Below are positions 16,796 to 25,846 of a stretch of 58,902 bases of DNA, piece after piece. Numbering within the stretch: position 1 is the first letter of the stretch; each line of letters opens with the position of its first letter. Position numbers and translations under genes: made by a program. Source of the DNA: Flavobacterium psychrophilum. GTDB lineage: Bacteria; Bacteroidota; Bacteroidia; Flavobacteriales; Flavobacteriaceae. A model generated the notes under the pieces. The model searched no databases. It saw nothing but the letters and a program-made list of their open reading frames with translations, and had not been told where the DNA came from. Location of the stretch: NCBI GenBank assembly GCA_945905915.1, contig CAMDQL010000002.1:1-58902 (forward strand). The letters are read 5' to 3'.

Positions 16796-19243
16796 TTAGT
16801 TGTCCAACGCAATCATATTAGCCAGTAATCGATAGGCACCGCCCACACCTTCGGGTAATTCTCTAAAGAAGCTTAAACCGGTATAGATGTAATTTCCTTT
16901 TCCAAACTTAGCAATTAATAAACTTCCTTTCTTTTCAGTTTCGCCTTCATCATGTGATGCTAAAATAGGGATAAATTCGTTACCCCATTTGTTCGGGTAA
17001 TATAACCCTTGTTCTTGTACCCAGCCAGTGAAATCGTTTTCAGTAATTTTATTCGGATAATGTAATACTTTATGATCAGGTGCTAAGAAGGTAACCTTAG
17101 CCTTTTCATTGGTCACACGATCGTTAGAAAGCTTTAATTCAAAAGGTGCTATTTCTTTGGTTACTAAGTTATTAGTAGTGTTGTATTGAACAATTACATT
17201 ACCACCATTTTTAACGTATTCAAACAATATTTTGTTCTTAAATTTCAATTCGTCAACTACATTAAACGCACGAATTCCTAACAGTACAGCGTCAAATGGG
17301 GCGAGTTTTTCAAGGGTAATTGCTTCGGGTTGTATCAAAGTTACGGTATATCCTAAATTCTCTAAACTTTTAGGAACTTCATCGCCTGCACCCATAATAT
17401 AAGCAATCGTTTTTGCTTTGGTTTCAATAGACAATTTTACCAGCTTGGCTTCTGAAGGCACTAAAATAGTTTGCTTTGGAATATGTGGATATTGAATAGT
17501 AATTAATTCAGCATCAATAGTTTGGTTGTCTATTTCAACCAGTGCTTTGAGCATAGTCGTTACCTCTTTTTTACCAGGGAATATCTTAAACGTGAATTTT
17601 TGATCTTCATTTTTAGCCGCAATAGTAAACGGAATTGCCGTTGGACTCGCACTCCAATCCTCGGGAAGTTGCAACGATAATTTTCCTGAAACACCTGCAC
17701 GATGGGCTTTTACCACCACGGTGATTTCTTTGGGTTGTACGTTGTTAAAAATCACAACTTTTGGAGCAATAGCAGTAGTTACACTCGGCAATACAGTAAA
17801 CGGTACATACGTTTCTCCGTCGTCGGGATTGTTGAATTTATAACTGATGTTTTTTACAAATTCAATTTGAGTACCTTCAATCTCTAATGTAAATACAACC
17901 GGATAATTACTTGAAATTTCAGGTACTATTCTCAAGGATTTATCGGATACATGATACATTCCTTCTGATTTTTTTTCTTTAAGCCAAAATAGATTGGAAT
18001 AATCGGAAGTACTTGCTATAGCGCAATCTTTAAACTGAAAATTGAGCTTTTCATTGTTCTTCAAAACCACATTTTTAGTGGCATCTTGAATATTCAGCGC
18101 ACTAACACTTATTAATTTAACGGTTGAGGCACTTCTATTAATGACTTCAAAAGTAAGGTTAAACTTGCTGTCTTTCGTAGTAGTTTCGGTATCGGCAACC
18201 GCTTCCATAAATAAGCCACTGCAGGCTTCTATAATTTTTAGAATTTGTTTGCTTTTTATGGCTTTCCAATGACTGTCTTCAAGTTTTTGAATCAAATTGT
18301 AGGCGGCTACTAAATTAGGAATATGTACCGATGGGTTTTCAAAGTTGAAGTTTTTCTCCACTGCATAGAGTTGGGTTCCAATTTCTTTTCCGCCTGCTAC
18401 GCGATTCCAAGTGGTGTCAATGCCTTCAAATATCGAACTGTTTTTCGGTAAATCACCTTTTAGTAATTCTAAATATTCGGTTTCTTCTCCTCGTGATCCT
18501 AGCGTTCCAAAGCCTTGACATTTATGCTGACTTCGGCTTAATGCAGCAATTTCATTATTACTTTTTCCTTTCAACGGATAAAACACATTGGAATTAATCG
18601 CCACTAAATTGGATTTATCTGCTGCTTCAAAGGCTTCCTGACTTCCGTAAAACCACCATGAAGTATTAAAAAACACTCTTTTTGGCTGATAAGGAGTTAA
18701 GGCATAAGCTTCTAAACTCAACTGTGCCGATGCGGTATGATGGCCGTGAGTAGATCCAGGGGTGTTGTGTGCAAATCGATTGATGATGATGTCTGGGCGA
18801 AAGGTTTCAATTACTTGCAATACATCTTCCAATACTTCGTTTTTGTTCCAAATGGCATAGGTTTCATTCGGTTCTTTTGAAAAACCAAAATCATTCGCAC
18901 GGGTAAAAAACTGTTCGCCACCATCAATTCTTCGTGCGGCTAATAATTCTTGAGTACGAATGGCGCCTAATTTCTCTCTAAGTTCAGTACCAATTAAGTT
19001 TTGACCGCCATCACCTCGGGTTAACGACAAATAGGCAGTTTGCGCATGATACTGATTGGAAAAATAAGTAATTAATTTGGTATTCTCATCATCAGGATGC
19101 GCCGCTACATACAATACTTTTCCTAAAAAGTTGAGCTTTTGTAATTGCTCATAAATATCAACTGAATTTAGTTTCTGTGGTGCTTGAGCCCATAAGGTAG
19201 TCGAGCAACAAAGGAGTACGAGTAACGTATATTTTTTCAGCAT
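16796..19243 (-). CDS. PIG-L family deacetylase with C-terminal ThuA-like region
   Basis: This 815-residue exported protein has a signal peptide (MLKKYTLLVLLCCSTTLWAQ). It has an N-terminal PIG-L/LmbE N-acetyl-hydrolase domain with the zinc motif AHPDDE (residues 48-53) and the HGHHTAS ligand region near residue 165. The middle part is beta-rich and resembles the interdomain regions of large Bacteroidota members. The C-terminal part, about residues 610-810, resembles a class I glutamine amidotransferase/ThuA-like fold (AYIMGAGDEV, NGGNVIVQYNTTN). It probably acts on an acetylated sugar or thiol compound in the periplasm. It is cotranscribed with the MscS-like gene upstream, 12 bp away. Confidence 0.88.
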   Translation of the reverse strand: MLKKYTLLVLLCCSTTLWAQAPQKLNSVDIYEQLQKLNFLGKVLYVAAHPDDENTKLITYFSNQYHAQTAYLSLTRGDGGQNLIGTELREKLGAIRTQELLAARRIDGGEQFFTRANDFGFSKEPNETYAIWNKNEVLEDVLQVIETFRPDIIINRFAHNTPGSTHGHHTASAQLSLEAYALTPYQPKRVFFNTSWWFYGSQEAFEAADKSNLVAINSNVFYPLKGKSNNEIAALSRSQHKCQGFGTLGSRGEETEYLELLKGDLPKNSSIFEGIDTTWNRVAGGKEIGTQLYAVEKNFNFENPSVHIPNLVAAYNLIQKLEDSHWKAIKSKQILKIIEACSGLFMEAVADTETTTKDSKFNLTFEVINRSASTVKLISVSALNIQDATKNVVLKNNEKLNFQFKDCAIASTSDYSNLFWLKEKKSEGMYHVSDKSLRIVPEISSNYPVVFTLEIEGTQIEFVKNISYKFNNPDDGETYVPFTVLPSVTTAIAPKVVIFNNVQPKEITVVVKAHRAGVSGKLSLQLPEDWSASPTAIPFTIAAKNEDQKFTFKIFPGKKEVTTMLKALVEIDNQTIDAELITIQYPHIPKQTILVPSEAKLVKLSIETKAKTIAYIMGAGDEVPKSLENLGYTVTLIQPEAITLEKLAPFDAVLLGIRAFNVVDELKFKNKILFEYVKNGGNVIVQYNTTNNLVTKEIAPFELKLSNDRVTNEKAKVTFLAPDHKVLHYPNKITENDFTGWVQEQGLYYPNKWGNEFIPILASHDEGETEKKGSLLIAKFGKGNYIYTGLSFFRELPEGVGGAYRLLANMIALDN

Positions 19244-19255
19244 GCTAATTAGTAT

Positions 19256-19792
19256 TTAATCAAAAAATTCTTTTTCCTCTGCAACTCTGTAAATCACCGA
19301 TATTCCTTTTTGCATCAACAGGTTGTTAGGGTACGTAATGAGTTCGTCATCACTCGATTGTAAAATAATATAAAACGCTTTTACATCCATGATTTCGCCT
19401 TCCACCGGAAAATCTTTATCGTGAATTTTTATTTTATCACCAATTTTGAACGGATAGGAAAAAAAGATGATGATTCCCGCAGAAATATTACTCAATATAG
19501 ACCATTGGGCAAACGATGCTACACCCACCACTGCAAATACCGAAGAGGTAATCAACAAAATTTGATCTTTCTTTACCCCCCAAATGATGACGATTGAAGC
19601 AAAAGCCAAGATGTTGATGAGTATATGAATGTATTTAATAACCAAGTTTGTTCGGTGTTCTAATATCGAATTCATTTTAGCATATTTGCGTACGATTTTT
19701 GTACTGCTTATTCTAAAAATGAAATATAAAACCAGTACGATTAACGTTCCAATTTCTTCATGTAAATACGGATTTTCAACTAACTTAAACAT
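19256..19792 (-). CDS. Small MscS-type mechanosensitive channel protein
   Basis: This 178-residue membrane protein has about three membrane helices followed by the conserved MscS pore helix and beta domain: VFAVVGVASFAQWSILSN, then FKIGDKIKI. The C-terminal cage domain of full MscS is almost absent (VIYRVAEEKEFFD), so this is a minimal form. It probably helps release osmolytes on hypo-osmotic shock, but minimal members are poorly studied. Its start overlaps the maf gene end by 8 bases. Confidence 0.85.
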   Translation of the reverse strand: MFKLVENPYLHEEIGTLIVLVLYFIFRISSTKIVRKYAKMNSILEHRTNLVIKYIHILINILAFASIVIIWGVKKDQILLITSSVFAVVGVASFAQWSILSNISAGIIIFFSYPFKIGDKIKIHDKDFPVEGEIMDVKAFYIILQSSDDELITYPNNLLMQKGISVIYRVAEEKEFFD

Positions 19793-20369
19793 AGGCTATT
19801 AATTTTTTAAACAGTAATTCGGTAGGTAATCCCACCACATTGGTATACGATCCTTCAATTCTTGAAATACCTATTAACCCAATCCAATCTTGTATGCCAT
19901 AACTTCCGGCCTTATCAAAAGGTTGGTATTGGTCTAAATAATATTGTATGGCGGCATCAGATAGTGTAGCAAAGGTAACTTTCGTAACACAATGAAATAC
20001 TTCGGTTTTTTCTATTGATTTCAAACAAACCGACGTAATGACTTCGTGGGTTTGATTCGATAATTTTTGTAACATCGCAAAGGCATCGGCAGGATCTTTT
20101 GGTTTACCCAATGCTGTGCCGTTGAGCCAAACAATAGTATCCGAGGTTACTAATACATCGTTTTGTGCCAGTTCGTTTTCAAAGGCATTTGCTTTTAGTT
20201 CGGCTAAATAATTGGTAATCTCTTCCGCTTTTAAATGATTGGGATATACTTCTTCAATATCTTTTAACCGAATAGTAAACGGAATAGCCAAGTCTTTAAA
20301 AAACTGTTGCCTTCTGGGTGAACCCGAAGCTAATATAATGTTTTTATGGTGTACAATTTCGTTAAGCAT
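19785..20369 (-). CDS. maf: Maf family nucleotide pyrophosphatase
   Basis: This 194-residue protein of the Maf/YhdE family hydrolyses nucleoside triphosphates such as dTTP, UTP or modified pyrimidine nucleotides to monophosphates. The start is at the ATG at 20369 (MLNEIVHHKNIILASGSPRRQ), 8 bases inside the end of the prenyltransferase gene. The signature SGSPRR (residues 15-20), VTSDTIVWLNGTALGKPKD and DKAGSYGIQDW are present. The WNG-type loop fits the YhdE subfamily. Confidence 0.93.
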   Translation of the reverse strand: MLNEIVHHKNIILASGSPRRQQFFKDLAIPFTIRLKDIEEVYPNHLKAEEITNYLAELKANAFENELAQNDVLVTSDTIVWLNGTALGKPKDPADAFAMLQKLSNQTHEVITSVCLKSIEKTEVFHCVTKVTFATLSDAAIQYYLDQYQPFDKAGSYGIQDWIGLIGISRIEGSYTNVVGLPTELLFKKLIAYV

Positions 20370-21279
20370 GTTGTATGGAGTAAATAATAACGGCAATGGA
20401 AAACAGACTAGTAATCAATACAAATTGTAGTACGCGATTCAATACTATAAATTCTTTAGCGTTTGTACTGTTGATTAATTTCAGTCCTACAAGTAAAAGC
20501 GGCCCTACCATAGTAATTAAAATATAATATAAGGCCAGGTTTAATTCAAACAAGTAGTTCTTGCAGTAATACAGTATCATAGCAAGAATAAGTATAACGA
20601 ACACTCCTACAATTATTTTTGTTTTTAGAAGCCCTAATCGTGTGGCAAGGGTAGTATTGCCTACCATTTCATCGTTTTGTTTGTTTTTTAAGTCGTTAAC
20701 CAATTCTTTGAGTAGTACCAAAAAGAAACTAAAAATAGCATAATCAATCAGAATGCCAAATACTTCACCCATGCGCACTTTATTAATGGCATCAGTCGCC
20801 GGAAAAACATCAAACAAGGCAATTGTTACAATGGGTATGGCTACTAATAGCGCAGTGATGCAATTATTGATAAACGGAATTTGTTTCAAGTTGGTGGCTT
20901 GAACATAGAGTAGGGTAGCAACCAATACAAAAAGGGAGGCAAAGGTGGGTTTGTATATTACATTGGCCAAGTAAAAACCAATACCCACACCAACAATGGT
21001 TAAACCAATGTACCAATTATAAGCACTTGTTTCAGTAATTGTGTTACCTGCCAATCTGCTTTGTGGATGAATGATCTCATCCTCTTCCTGATTTACAATG
21101 TGCTGCATTACAGCTCCACCTGCAGCAATACAAACCGTTGACAACACTAAAAGAAAGTAGTTGAAATCAGTTAGCGCTAAATCAATATAGGACTGCGTTA
21201 AAAATAAATACCGAAATACCAATAGCATCGTGGCAAGCAAGAGTAGGTTTTGGTATTTTATGAGTTTTAAGTATTTCAT
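20362..21279 (-). CDS. UbiA-like prenyltransferase
   Basis: This 305-residue, eight- to nine-helix membrane protein of the UbiA superfamily transfers a prenyl chain to a polar acceptor. The start is at the ATG at 21279 (MKYLKLIKYQN); an 18-residue extension would be encoded by heptamer repeats and is rejected. The first Asp motif is altered (NQEEDEIIHP in place of NDxxD). The second is KELVNDLKNKQNDEMVG. In Flavobacterium such proteins are often called geranylgeranylglycerol-phosphate geranylgeranyltransferase, a transfer from archaeal annotation I would not rely on. The maf and KdsC genes are its neighbours. Confidence 0.75.
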   Translation of the reverse strand: MKYLKLIKYQNLLLLATMLLVFRYLFLTQSYIDLALTDFNYFLLVLSTVCIAAGGAVMQHIVNQEEDEIIHPQSRLAGNTITETSAYNWYIGLTIVGVGIGFYLANVIYKPTFASLFVLVATLLYVQATNLKQIPFINNCITALLVAIPIVTIALFDVFPATDAINKVRMGEVFGILIDYAIFSFFLVLLKELVNDLKNKQNDEMVGNTTLATRLGLLKTKIIVGVFVILILAMILYYCKNYLFELNLALYYILITMVGPLLLVGLKLINSTNAKEFIVLNRVLQFVLITSLFSIAVIIYSIQHA

Positions 21280-21507
21280 TTTTTTTTCGGTTTTCTTATT
21301 CCATTTCAACATTCGTTGTTCCTTGTTCATCATTCCTTGTTCAATTTAATCCATTTAATCTTTTAATCCGTGGCTAATAAAATTAACGTTTAGTTTGACC
21401 TACTGTTAAGCATCTCTTATATGGTTTATTATTTAACACAAAGTCACACAAAGTCAATCACAAAGTTTCACAAAGTTCTTCCATCTTCCATCTTCCATCT
21501 TCCCTCA
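21280..21507. repeat. Mosaic repeat block between KdsC and prenyltransferase genes
   Basis: No gene is seen in 228 bp. From the left it holds heptamers related to GAACAAC (on the minus strand) at about 21296-21345 with the cap CATTTCAACATTCGTTGTTC. Next is the 18-bp core shared with 22978 and 25731 (here inverted, 21380-21397), then CACAAAGT words at about 21435-21477. Four TTCCATC-type units at 21479-21506 end one base before the KdsC stop codon. Confidence 0.7.
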
Positions 21508-22035
21508 TCAATCAAACTTCGCATCAAAATGCTCCATCCATTTGCCTTGTACTTTCATGACTTGTTCAATGACATCGCGCACAGCGCCTTTCCCTCCTTC
21601 GATGTGTGAAATGTAGTGTGAAATTCCTTTGATTTCTGGAACGGCATTTTGTGGACAGGTTGGTAGTCCTACTAATTGCATTACGTGATAATCTGGAATG
21701 TCATCGCCCATATACAATACGTTTTCTGGAGCAATGCCATAGATATCGGTGAATTCTTTAAAGGTTTCAACTTTATTGGGTACGCCCAAATAAATATCGG
21801 TGATGCCTAAATTGCGAAAGCGCACTCGCACTCCTTCATTACTTCCGCCCGAAATAATACAGACAGTGTAGCCATTTTCAAGTGCGGCTTTCATAGCGTA
21901 ACCGTCTCTAATGTTCATGTTGCGCAACATTTCACCAGTTGGCGTTACGTGTATGGTGCCATCGGTTAATACCCCATCGACATCAAAGACGAAGGTGGTA
22001 ATTTGGTTCATGATTTCTTTATAACTTTTTGACAT
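21508..22035 (-). CDS. kdsC: KdsC-type HAD phosphatase
   Basis: This 175-residue capless HAD phosphatase matches 3-deoxy-D-manno-octulosonate-8-phosphate phosphatase, an enzyme of the Kdo pathway for lipopolysaccharide. Motif I FDVDGVLTDG (Asp18, Asp20), IISGGSN and VLYMGDDIPDYHVM are intact, and the C-terminal GGKGAVRDV loop that closes the tetrameric active site is present. A related sugar-acid phosphate substrate cannot be excluded. The start overlaps the DUF2520 gene by 17 bases. Confidence 0.9.
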   Translation of the reverse strand: MSKSYKEIMNQITTFVFDVDGVLTDGTIHVTPTGEMLRNMNIRDGYAMKAALENGYTVCIISGGSNEGVRVRFRNLGITDIYLGVPNKVETFKEFTDIYGIAPENVLYMGDDIPDYHVMQLVGLPTCPQNAVPEIKGISHYISHIEGGKGAVRDVIEQVMKVQGKWMEHFDAKFD

Positions 22036-22777
22036 GTTGTATCGATTGTGTGAGTAATTGATAAATTGTTTTGTATTCGGGATTTTCTATGAAATCTAAA
22101 TGTTTTTCTATCGTTTTGGTGTCGTTTCTTAAAGCTGGACCCGTTTGTGCCGCACTAGGCGCAAGGGACTCAATTTTACGAGCGGTTTCCTGGATTAACG
22201 GATGCAGTACTTCAAACGGTATGTCGTGTTCTGTACAAATTTCGTGCCCAATGTGATACAAATGATTCACAAAATTACATACAAACACAGCGGCAACATG
22301 CAAACTCTTGCGTTGTTCAGAAGAAAGTGCCACTACTTTTTGTGCAATGCAATGCCCTAATTTTTCTAAAAGTTGGAAATCTTCTTCGTGTTGTACTTCG
22401 ATGCAAATAGGAATTTCAGCAAAATCAATTGCCTTGCCTTTGGTAAAAGTTTGTAACGGATAAAACACGCCCTTTCTATTGTTGTCTTGTACTACGGAAA
22501 TATCCGAAGATCCTGAAGTATGCACTACCAGTCTGTTGTTAAACGGTAATTGGGCCGCTACCTCAGCAATAGCATCATCTGACACCGCTACAATATAAAC
22601 GTCTGCTTCGGTAATTTTTTGATAGTCATTCGTGATTTTGTCCATTGGAAGCAATGCCGCTAAGTGACTTGGATTACGAGCTACCGCTTGCACCAAATCT
22701 ACCTCATGAGCCTGCAAAAACACTTGTATTAAGTGTTGCGCTACATTCCCGGAACCAATGAGTACGACTTTTATCAT
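22019..22777 (-). CDS. Rossmann-like / DUF2520 protein
   Basis: This 252-residue protein has an N-terminal NAD(P)-binding loop (VVLIGSGNVAQHL, residues 4-16), a middle segment VVHTSGSSDISVV and FYPLQTFTKG typical of this family, and a helical C-terminal DUF2520 domain (VAAVFVCNFVNHLYHIG). It resembles 6-phosphogluconate dehydrogenase-like reductases, but no substrate is known. It heads the leftward run with kdsC, with which it overlaps. Confidence 0.88.
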   Translation of the reverse strand: MIKVVLIGSGNVAQHLIQVFLQAHEVDLVQAVARNPSHLAALLPMDKITNDYQKITEADVYIVAVSDDAIAEVAAQLPFNNRLVVHTSGSSDISVVQDNNRKGVFYPLQTFTKGKAIDFAEIPICIEVQHEEDFQLLEKLGHCIAQKVVALSSEQRKSLHVAAVFVCNFVNHLYHIGHEICTEHDIPFEVLHPLIQETARKIESLAPSAAQTGPALRNDTKTIEKHLDFIENPEYKTIYQLLTQSIQHVKKL

Positions 22778-23104
22778 GGTGCTAAAATAGTGATTTTTGG
22801 GGAAAAAGACAAGAGGGTGAGTTTGGAGGGGGGAGATGGGAGATGGGAGTGGTCAGTGGTTAGTGATCAGTATTCAGTGATTAGTGTTCAGAGATAGGAA
22901 TTTAGAATTCAGAAAAGTATTTAGTAAACTTTGTGCATTCCTTGTGCTCTTTGTGGTTAAGATGCTTTACAGCATGACAAACTAGGCGTTGATTTCTCTA
23001 GGAACAACGAACAACGAATTACGAACAACGAATGTTGAAATGTATACTTGACCTACTGAATACTGACCACTGAATACTGATCACTAACCACTGACCACTG
23101 AAAA
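22778..23104. repeat. Repeat element with 44-bp inverted ends, 22848-22891 and 23056-23099
   Basis: The 327-bp gap has no gene. Twelve 7-bp units in one register run over 22831-22914 (GGGAGAT, GTCAGTG, TTCAGTG types). Seven CTGAnnA units run over 23056-23104, up to the pheT stop. The two arrays contain an inverted repeat: 22848-22891 matches the reverse complement of 23056-23099 at 41 of 44 positions, the first 32 exactly. Inside are the hairpin ATGCTTTACAGCAT (22962-22975), the shared 18-bp core (22978-22995), and GAACAAC heptamers with the cap GAATGTTGAAATG (about 23003-23041). Confidence 0.85.
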
Positions 23105-25534
23105 CTACCTCAAGCTCGCGCCCAACTGGCTTTCAAAATTGCTTTGAAGCTTGCTCATGATTTTATCAATTTGCGTGTCGGTTAAGGTTTTTGAATCGTC
23201 TTGTAAAATGAAACTTACGGCATACGATTTTTTTCCTTCGGGTAGGTTAGCACCTTGGTACACATCAAACAGATTGACGTCTTTCAATACGCCTTTTTCG
23301 GTTTGTTTTGCAATAGTAAAGATTTGCTCAAACGCTACGTTTTCATCTACTAATAAAGCAAAATCACGACGCACTTCTGGGTATTTAGGAATGTCGGTGA
23401 ATTTGATTTTAGTAGTGATGTATTTCTGTAATTTGTCCCAATTAAAATCAGCAAACACTACTTCTTGTTTGACGTCGAAGTGTTTTAGGATTGATTTTTT
23501 GATGGTTCCAAATTCTACAATGATTTCTTTTCCAATGGCTAAGGCTAATCCTTCGGCAAACACATCATTAGCAAACGGTAAACTGTTTACTTTTTGATCG
23601 ATGCCTAATCGGCTTAGTACCGCCATCACATATCCTTTTACTAAAAAGAAGTCTGATTTTTCTTGGGGTTTTGTCCAACTTTCAGCGCTTCTATTTCCGG
23701 TAACGGTTAACGTAAGGTGTTTGTCTTCTTGGAAGCCGTCTGCTGTTTTATGATAGGTTTTACCAAATTCAAACAATTTTAAATCGCTTCTTCTGCGGTT
23801 GTTGTTGAATGCTACTGCTTCTAAAGCCGAAAACAATAAGGATTGACGCATTGCTGCTAAATCGTTACTCAACGGATTCAACATGATTACGTTTTGATTG
23901 GCATCTAACTGACTCGACAACGCAATGTAATCGGGAGTAGTTAGTGAATTGGCCATCATTTCATTGAAGCCTAAAGCACACAATTGGTTTGCAATGGTAT
24001 TTTGTACGTTGAACTCTGCAGTGCGTGGCGAATTTGATATCGTAGCATTTAATTTTTCTGGTATAGCTACATTGTTATATCCATACACTCTTAAAATTTC
24101 TTCAATAACATCAATTTCACGGGTAACATCTACACGGTACGACGGAATGGATAACCCTAATCCGGCATCGGAAATAGAGTTTACTTTAATGTCTAATGAA
24201 GCCAATATTTTTTTAATGGTCTCTGGTTTTATTTCTTCACCAATAATGCGGTTCACTTTTTGGAAATGAATGAACACGCTAAAATCTTCTATTTTCTTTG
24301 GATACACATCAATAATATCCGATGTGATTGCACCACCCGCCACTTCTTGAATTAATAAGGCAGCACGCTTTAAGGCATATTCGGTAATCGATGGGTCAAC
24401 ACCTCGCTCAAAACGGAAAGAGGCATCAGTACTTAAGGTATGTCTTTTAGCGGTTTTGCGCACGGCAACCGGATTAAAATAGGCACTTTCTAAAAAAATA
24501 GTATTTGTTTCTTCTGAAACGCCCGATGTTTTTCCGCCAAACACCCCTGCAATACACAACGGTCCGTTTGCATCACAAATCATTAAGTCTTCTTCGTGTA
24601 AGGTGCGTTCTACGTCGTCTAGCGTTACAAATTTAGTTCCTGCAGCAACGGTTTTGATGATTACTTTGTTGCCTTCAATTTTTGCGGCATCAAAGGCGTG
24701 TAATGGTTGTCCTAATTCGTGTAATACATAATTAGTAACATCAACTACATTGTTTTTTGGGGTTAACCCAATGGCTTTTAATTTATTTTGCAACCAACTT
24801 GGCGACGGTTTCACAGTGATTCCAGAAATGGTTACGCCACAATAACGCGGTGCTAATTTGCTGTCTTCTACTTTTATGTCTATTTTTAAAGTTCGTTTTT
24901 CTACATTAAAATTACTAGCGGATGGCGTAATGAACTCAGAAGATGTTCCTCGTTGCAACAAACCTGCTCTTAAATCGCGTGCTACGCCCATGTGCGACAT
25001 CGCATCGGCACGGTTAGGGGTTAATCCTATTTCAAATACCTCATCGGTTTCAATATCAAATACTTTGGCTGCGGGTGTTCCCGGTTGTAATGCGGCGTCA
25101 AGAATCATAATACCATCGTGACTTTCGCCTAATCCTAGTTCGTCTTCGGCACAAATCATACCGTGGCTTTCTTGTCCGCGGATTTTTCCTTTTTTAATTT
25201 CGAATGCGTTCCCTTCTTTGTCAAACAATTTAGTCCCTATAGTGGCTACGGGTACTTTTTGCCCTGCTGCTACATTAGGCGCCCCGCATACAATTTGTAC
25301 GGGTTCGTTGCCATCGCCTAAATCTACTGTGGTGATTTTTAATTTATCGGCATCTGGGTGTTTTTCACAAGTAAGTACATGACCTACTACCACGCCTTGT
25401 AATCCGCCTTTTAAACTTTCAAAGGTATCAACACCTTCCACTTCCAAACCTAAGTCGGTAAGTATGTCGGCAATTTCTTCAGATTTTAAATCGGTTTTAA
25501 TGAACTGTTTTAACCAATTGTATGATATACGCAT
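23105..25534 (-). CDS. pheT: Phenylalanine--tRNA ligase beta subunit
   Basis: This 809-residue beta chain pairs with PheS to charge tRNA-Phe. The start is at the ATG at 25534 (MRISYNWLKQF); the computed start 24 bases upstream is a TTG inside the -7 element. Domains in order are the N-terminal EMAP-like tRNA-binding domain (about 40-150), the B3/B4 core with the DVTNYVLHELGQPLHAFDA segment, B5 and the catalytic-like core with EILRVYGYNN, and the C-terminal FDX-ACB anticodon-binding domain (KYPEVRRDFALLVD onward). pheS is not in this window. Both flanks are repeat-rich. Confidence 0.97.
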   Translation of the reverse strand: MRISYNWLKQFIKTDLKSEEIADILTDLGLEVEGVDTFESLKGGLQGVVVGHVLTCEKHPDADKLKITTVDLGDGNEPVQIVCGAPNVAAGQKVPVATIGTKLFDKEGNAFEIKKGKIRGQESHGMICAEDELGLGESHDGIMILDAALQPGTPAAKVFDIETDEVFEIGLTPNRADAMSHMGVARDLRAGLLQRGTSSEFITPSASNFNVEKRTLKIDIKVEDSKLAPRYCGVTISGITVKPSPSWLQNKLKAIGLTPKNNVVDVTNYVLHELGQPLHAFDAAKIEGNKVIIKTVAAGTKFVTLDDVERTLHEEDLMICDANGPLCIAGVFGGKTSGVSEETNTIFLESAYFNPVAVRKTAKRHTLSTDASFRFERGVDPSITEYALKRAALLIQEVAGGAITSDIIDVYPKKIEDFSVFIHFQKVNRIIGEEIKPETIKKILASLDIKVNSISDAGLGLSIPSYRVDVTREIDVIEEILRVYGYNNVAIPEKLNATISNSPRTAEFNVQNTIANQLCALGFNEMMANSLTTPDYIALSSQLDANQNVIMLNPLSNDLAAMRQSLLFSALEAVAFNNNRRRSDLKLFEFGKTYHKTADGFQEDKHLTLTVTGNRSAESWTKPQEKSDFFLVKGYVMAVLSRLGIDQKVNSLPFANDVFAEGLALAIGKEIIVEFGTIKKSILKHFDVKQEVVFADFNWDKLQKYITTKIKFTDIPKYPEVRRDFALLVDENVAFEQIFTIAKQTEKGVLKDVNLFDVYQGANLPEGKKSYAVSFILQDDSKTLTDTQIDKIMSKLQSNFESQLGASLR

Positions 25535-25555
25535 TTTTGTATCGATTTTAAAAAG

Positions 25556-25563
25556 CAAAGATA
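25556..25563 (-). promoter_or_regulatory. -7 promoter element of pheT
   Basis: On the minus strand this reads TATCTTTG, an exact TAnnTTTG match, 21 bp before the pheT ATG. It overlaps the longer computed start, which is therefore excluded. Confidence 0.6.
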
Positions 25564-25846
25564 CTTTTAAAAATTAGAAATTAAAAAGTAAAAAGTAAAA
25601 AGTGTTCAGGTTTACTTATTCCATTTCAACATTCGTTATTCGTTGTTCATTTTTTTATTTAACCACATAGGCACATAGGTTTTATAGTGTTGGAATGCGT
25701 TGTGGCGTTGCACTTAGCATAGTTCATATAGAATCAACGTATAGTTTGACCAATTAAAGTAAGAAAGCACAAAATTCTGGTGAACCTTGTGCTTTCCTTG
25801 TGTGCTTTGTGGTTTATATGCTTGACAGCATTAAAAACTGGATTGC
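25564..25846. repeat. Mosaic repeat block upstream of pheT
   Basis: No gene is present in about 283 bp. It has TAAAAAG heptamers (about 25578-25602), then CATTTCAACATTCGTT with further GTT-type units (25621-25650), then CACATAG words (25664-25680). It also has the 18-bp core inverted at 25731-25748, CTTTGTGGTTTAT and the hairpin ATGCTTGACAGCAT at 25818-25831. Several pieces match the 22.8 and 21.3 kb gaps. Confidence 0.7.

Noticed and set aside
21280..21333. 18-residue N-terminal extension of the UbiA-like protein
   Set aside because: It would be encoded by GAACAAG-type heptamers that also occur in noncoding gaps.
22778..23104. A tRNA or other structured RNA gene in the pheT 3' gap
   Set aside because: No cloverleaf or CCA end; the structure comes from inverted heptamer arrays.
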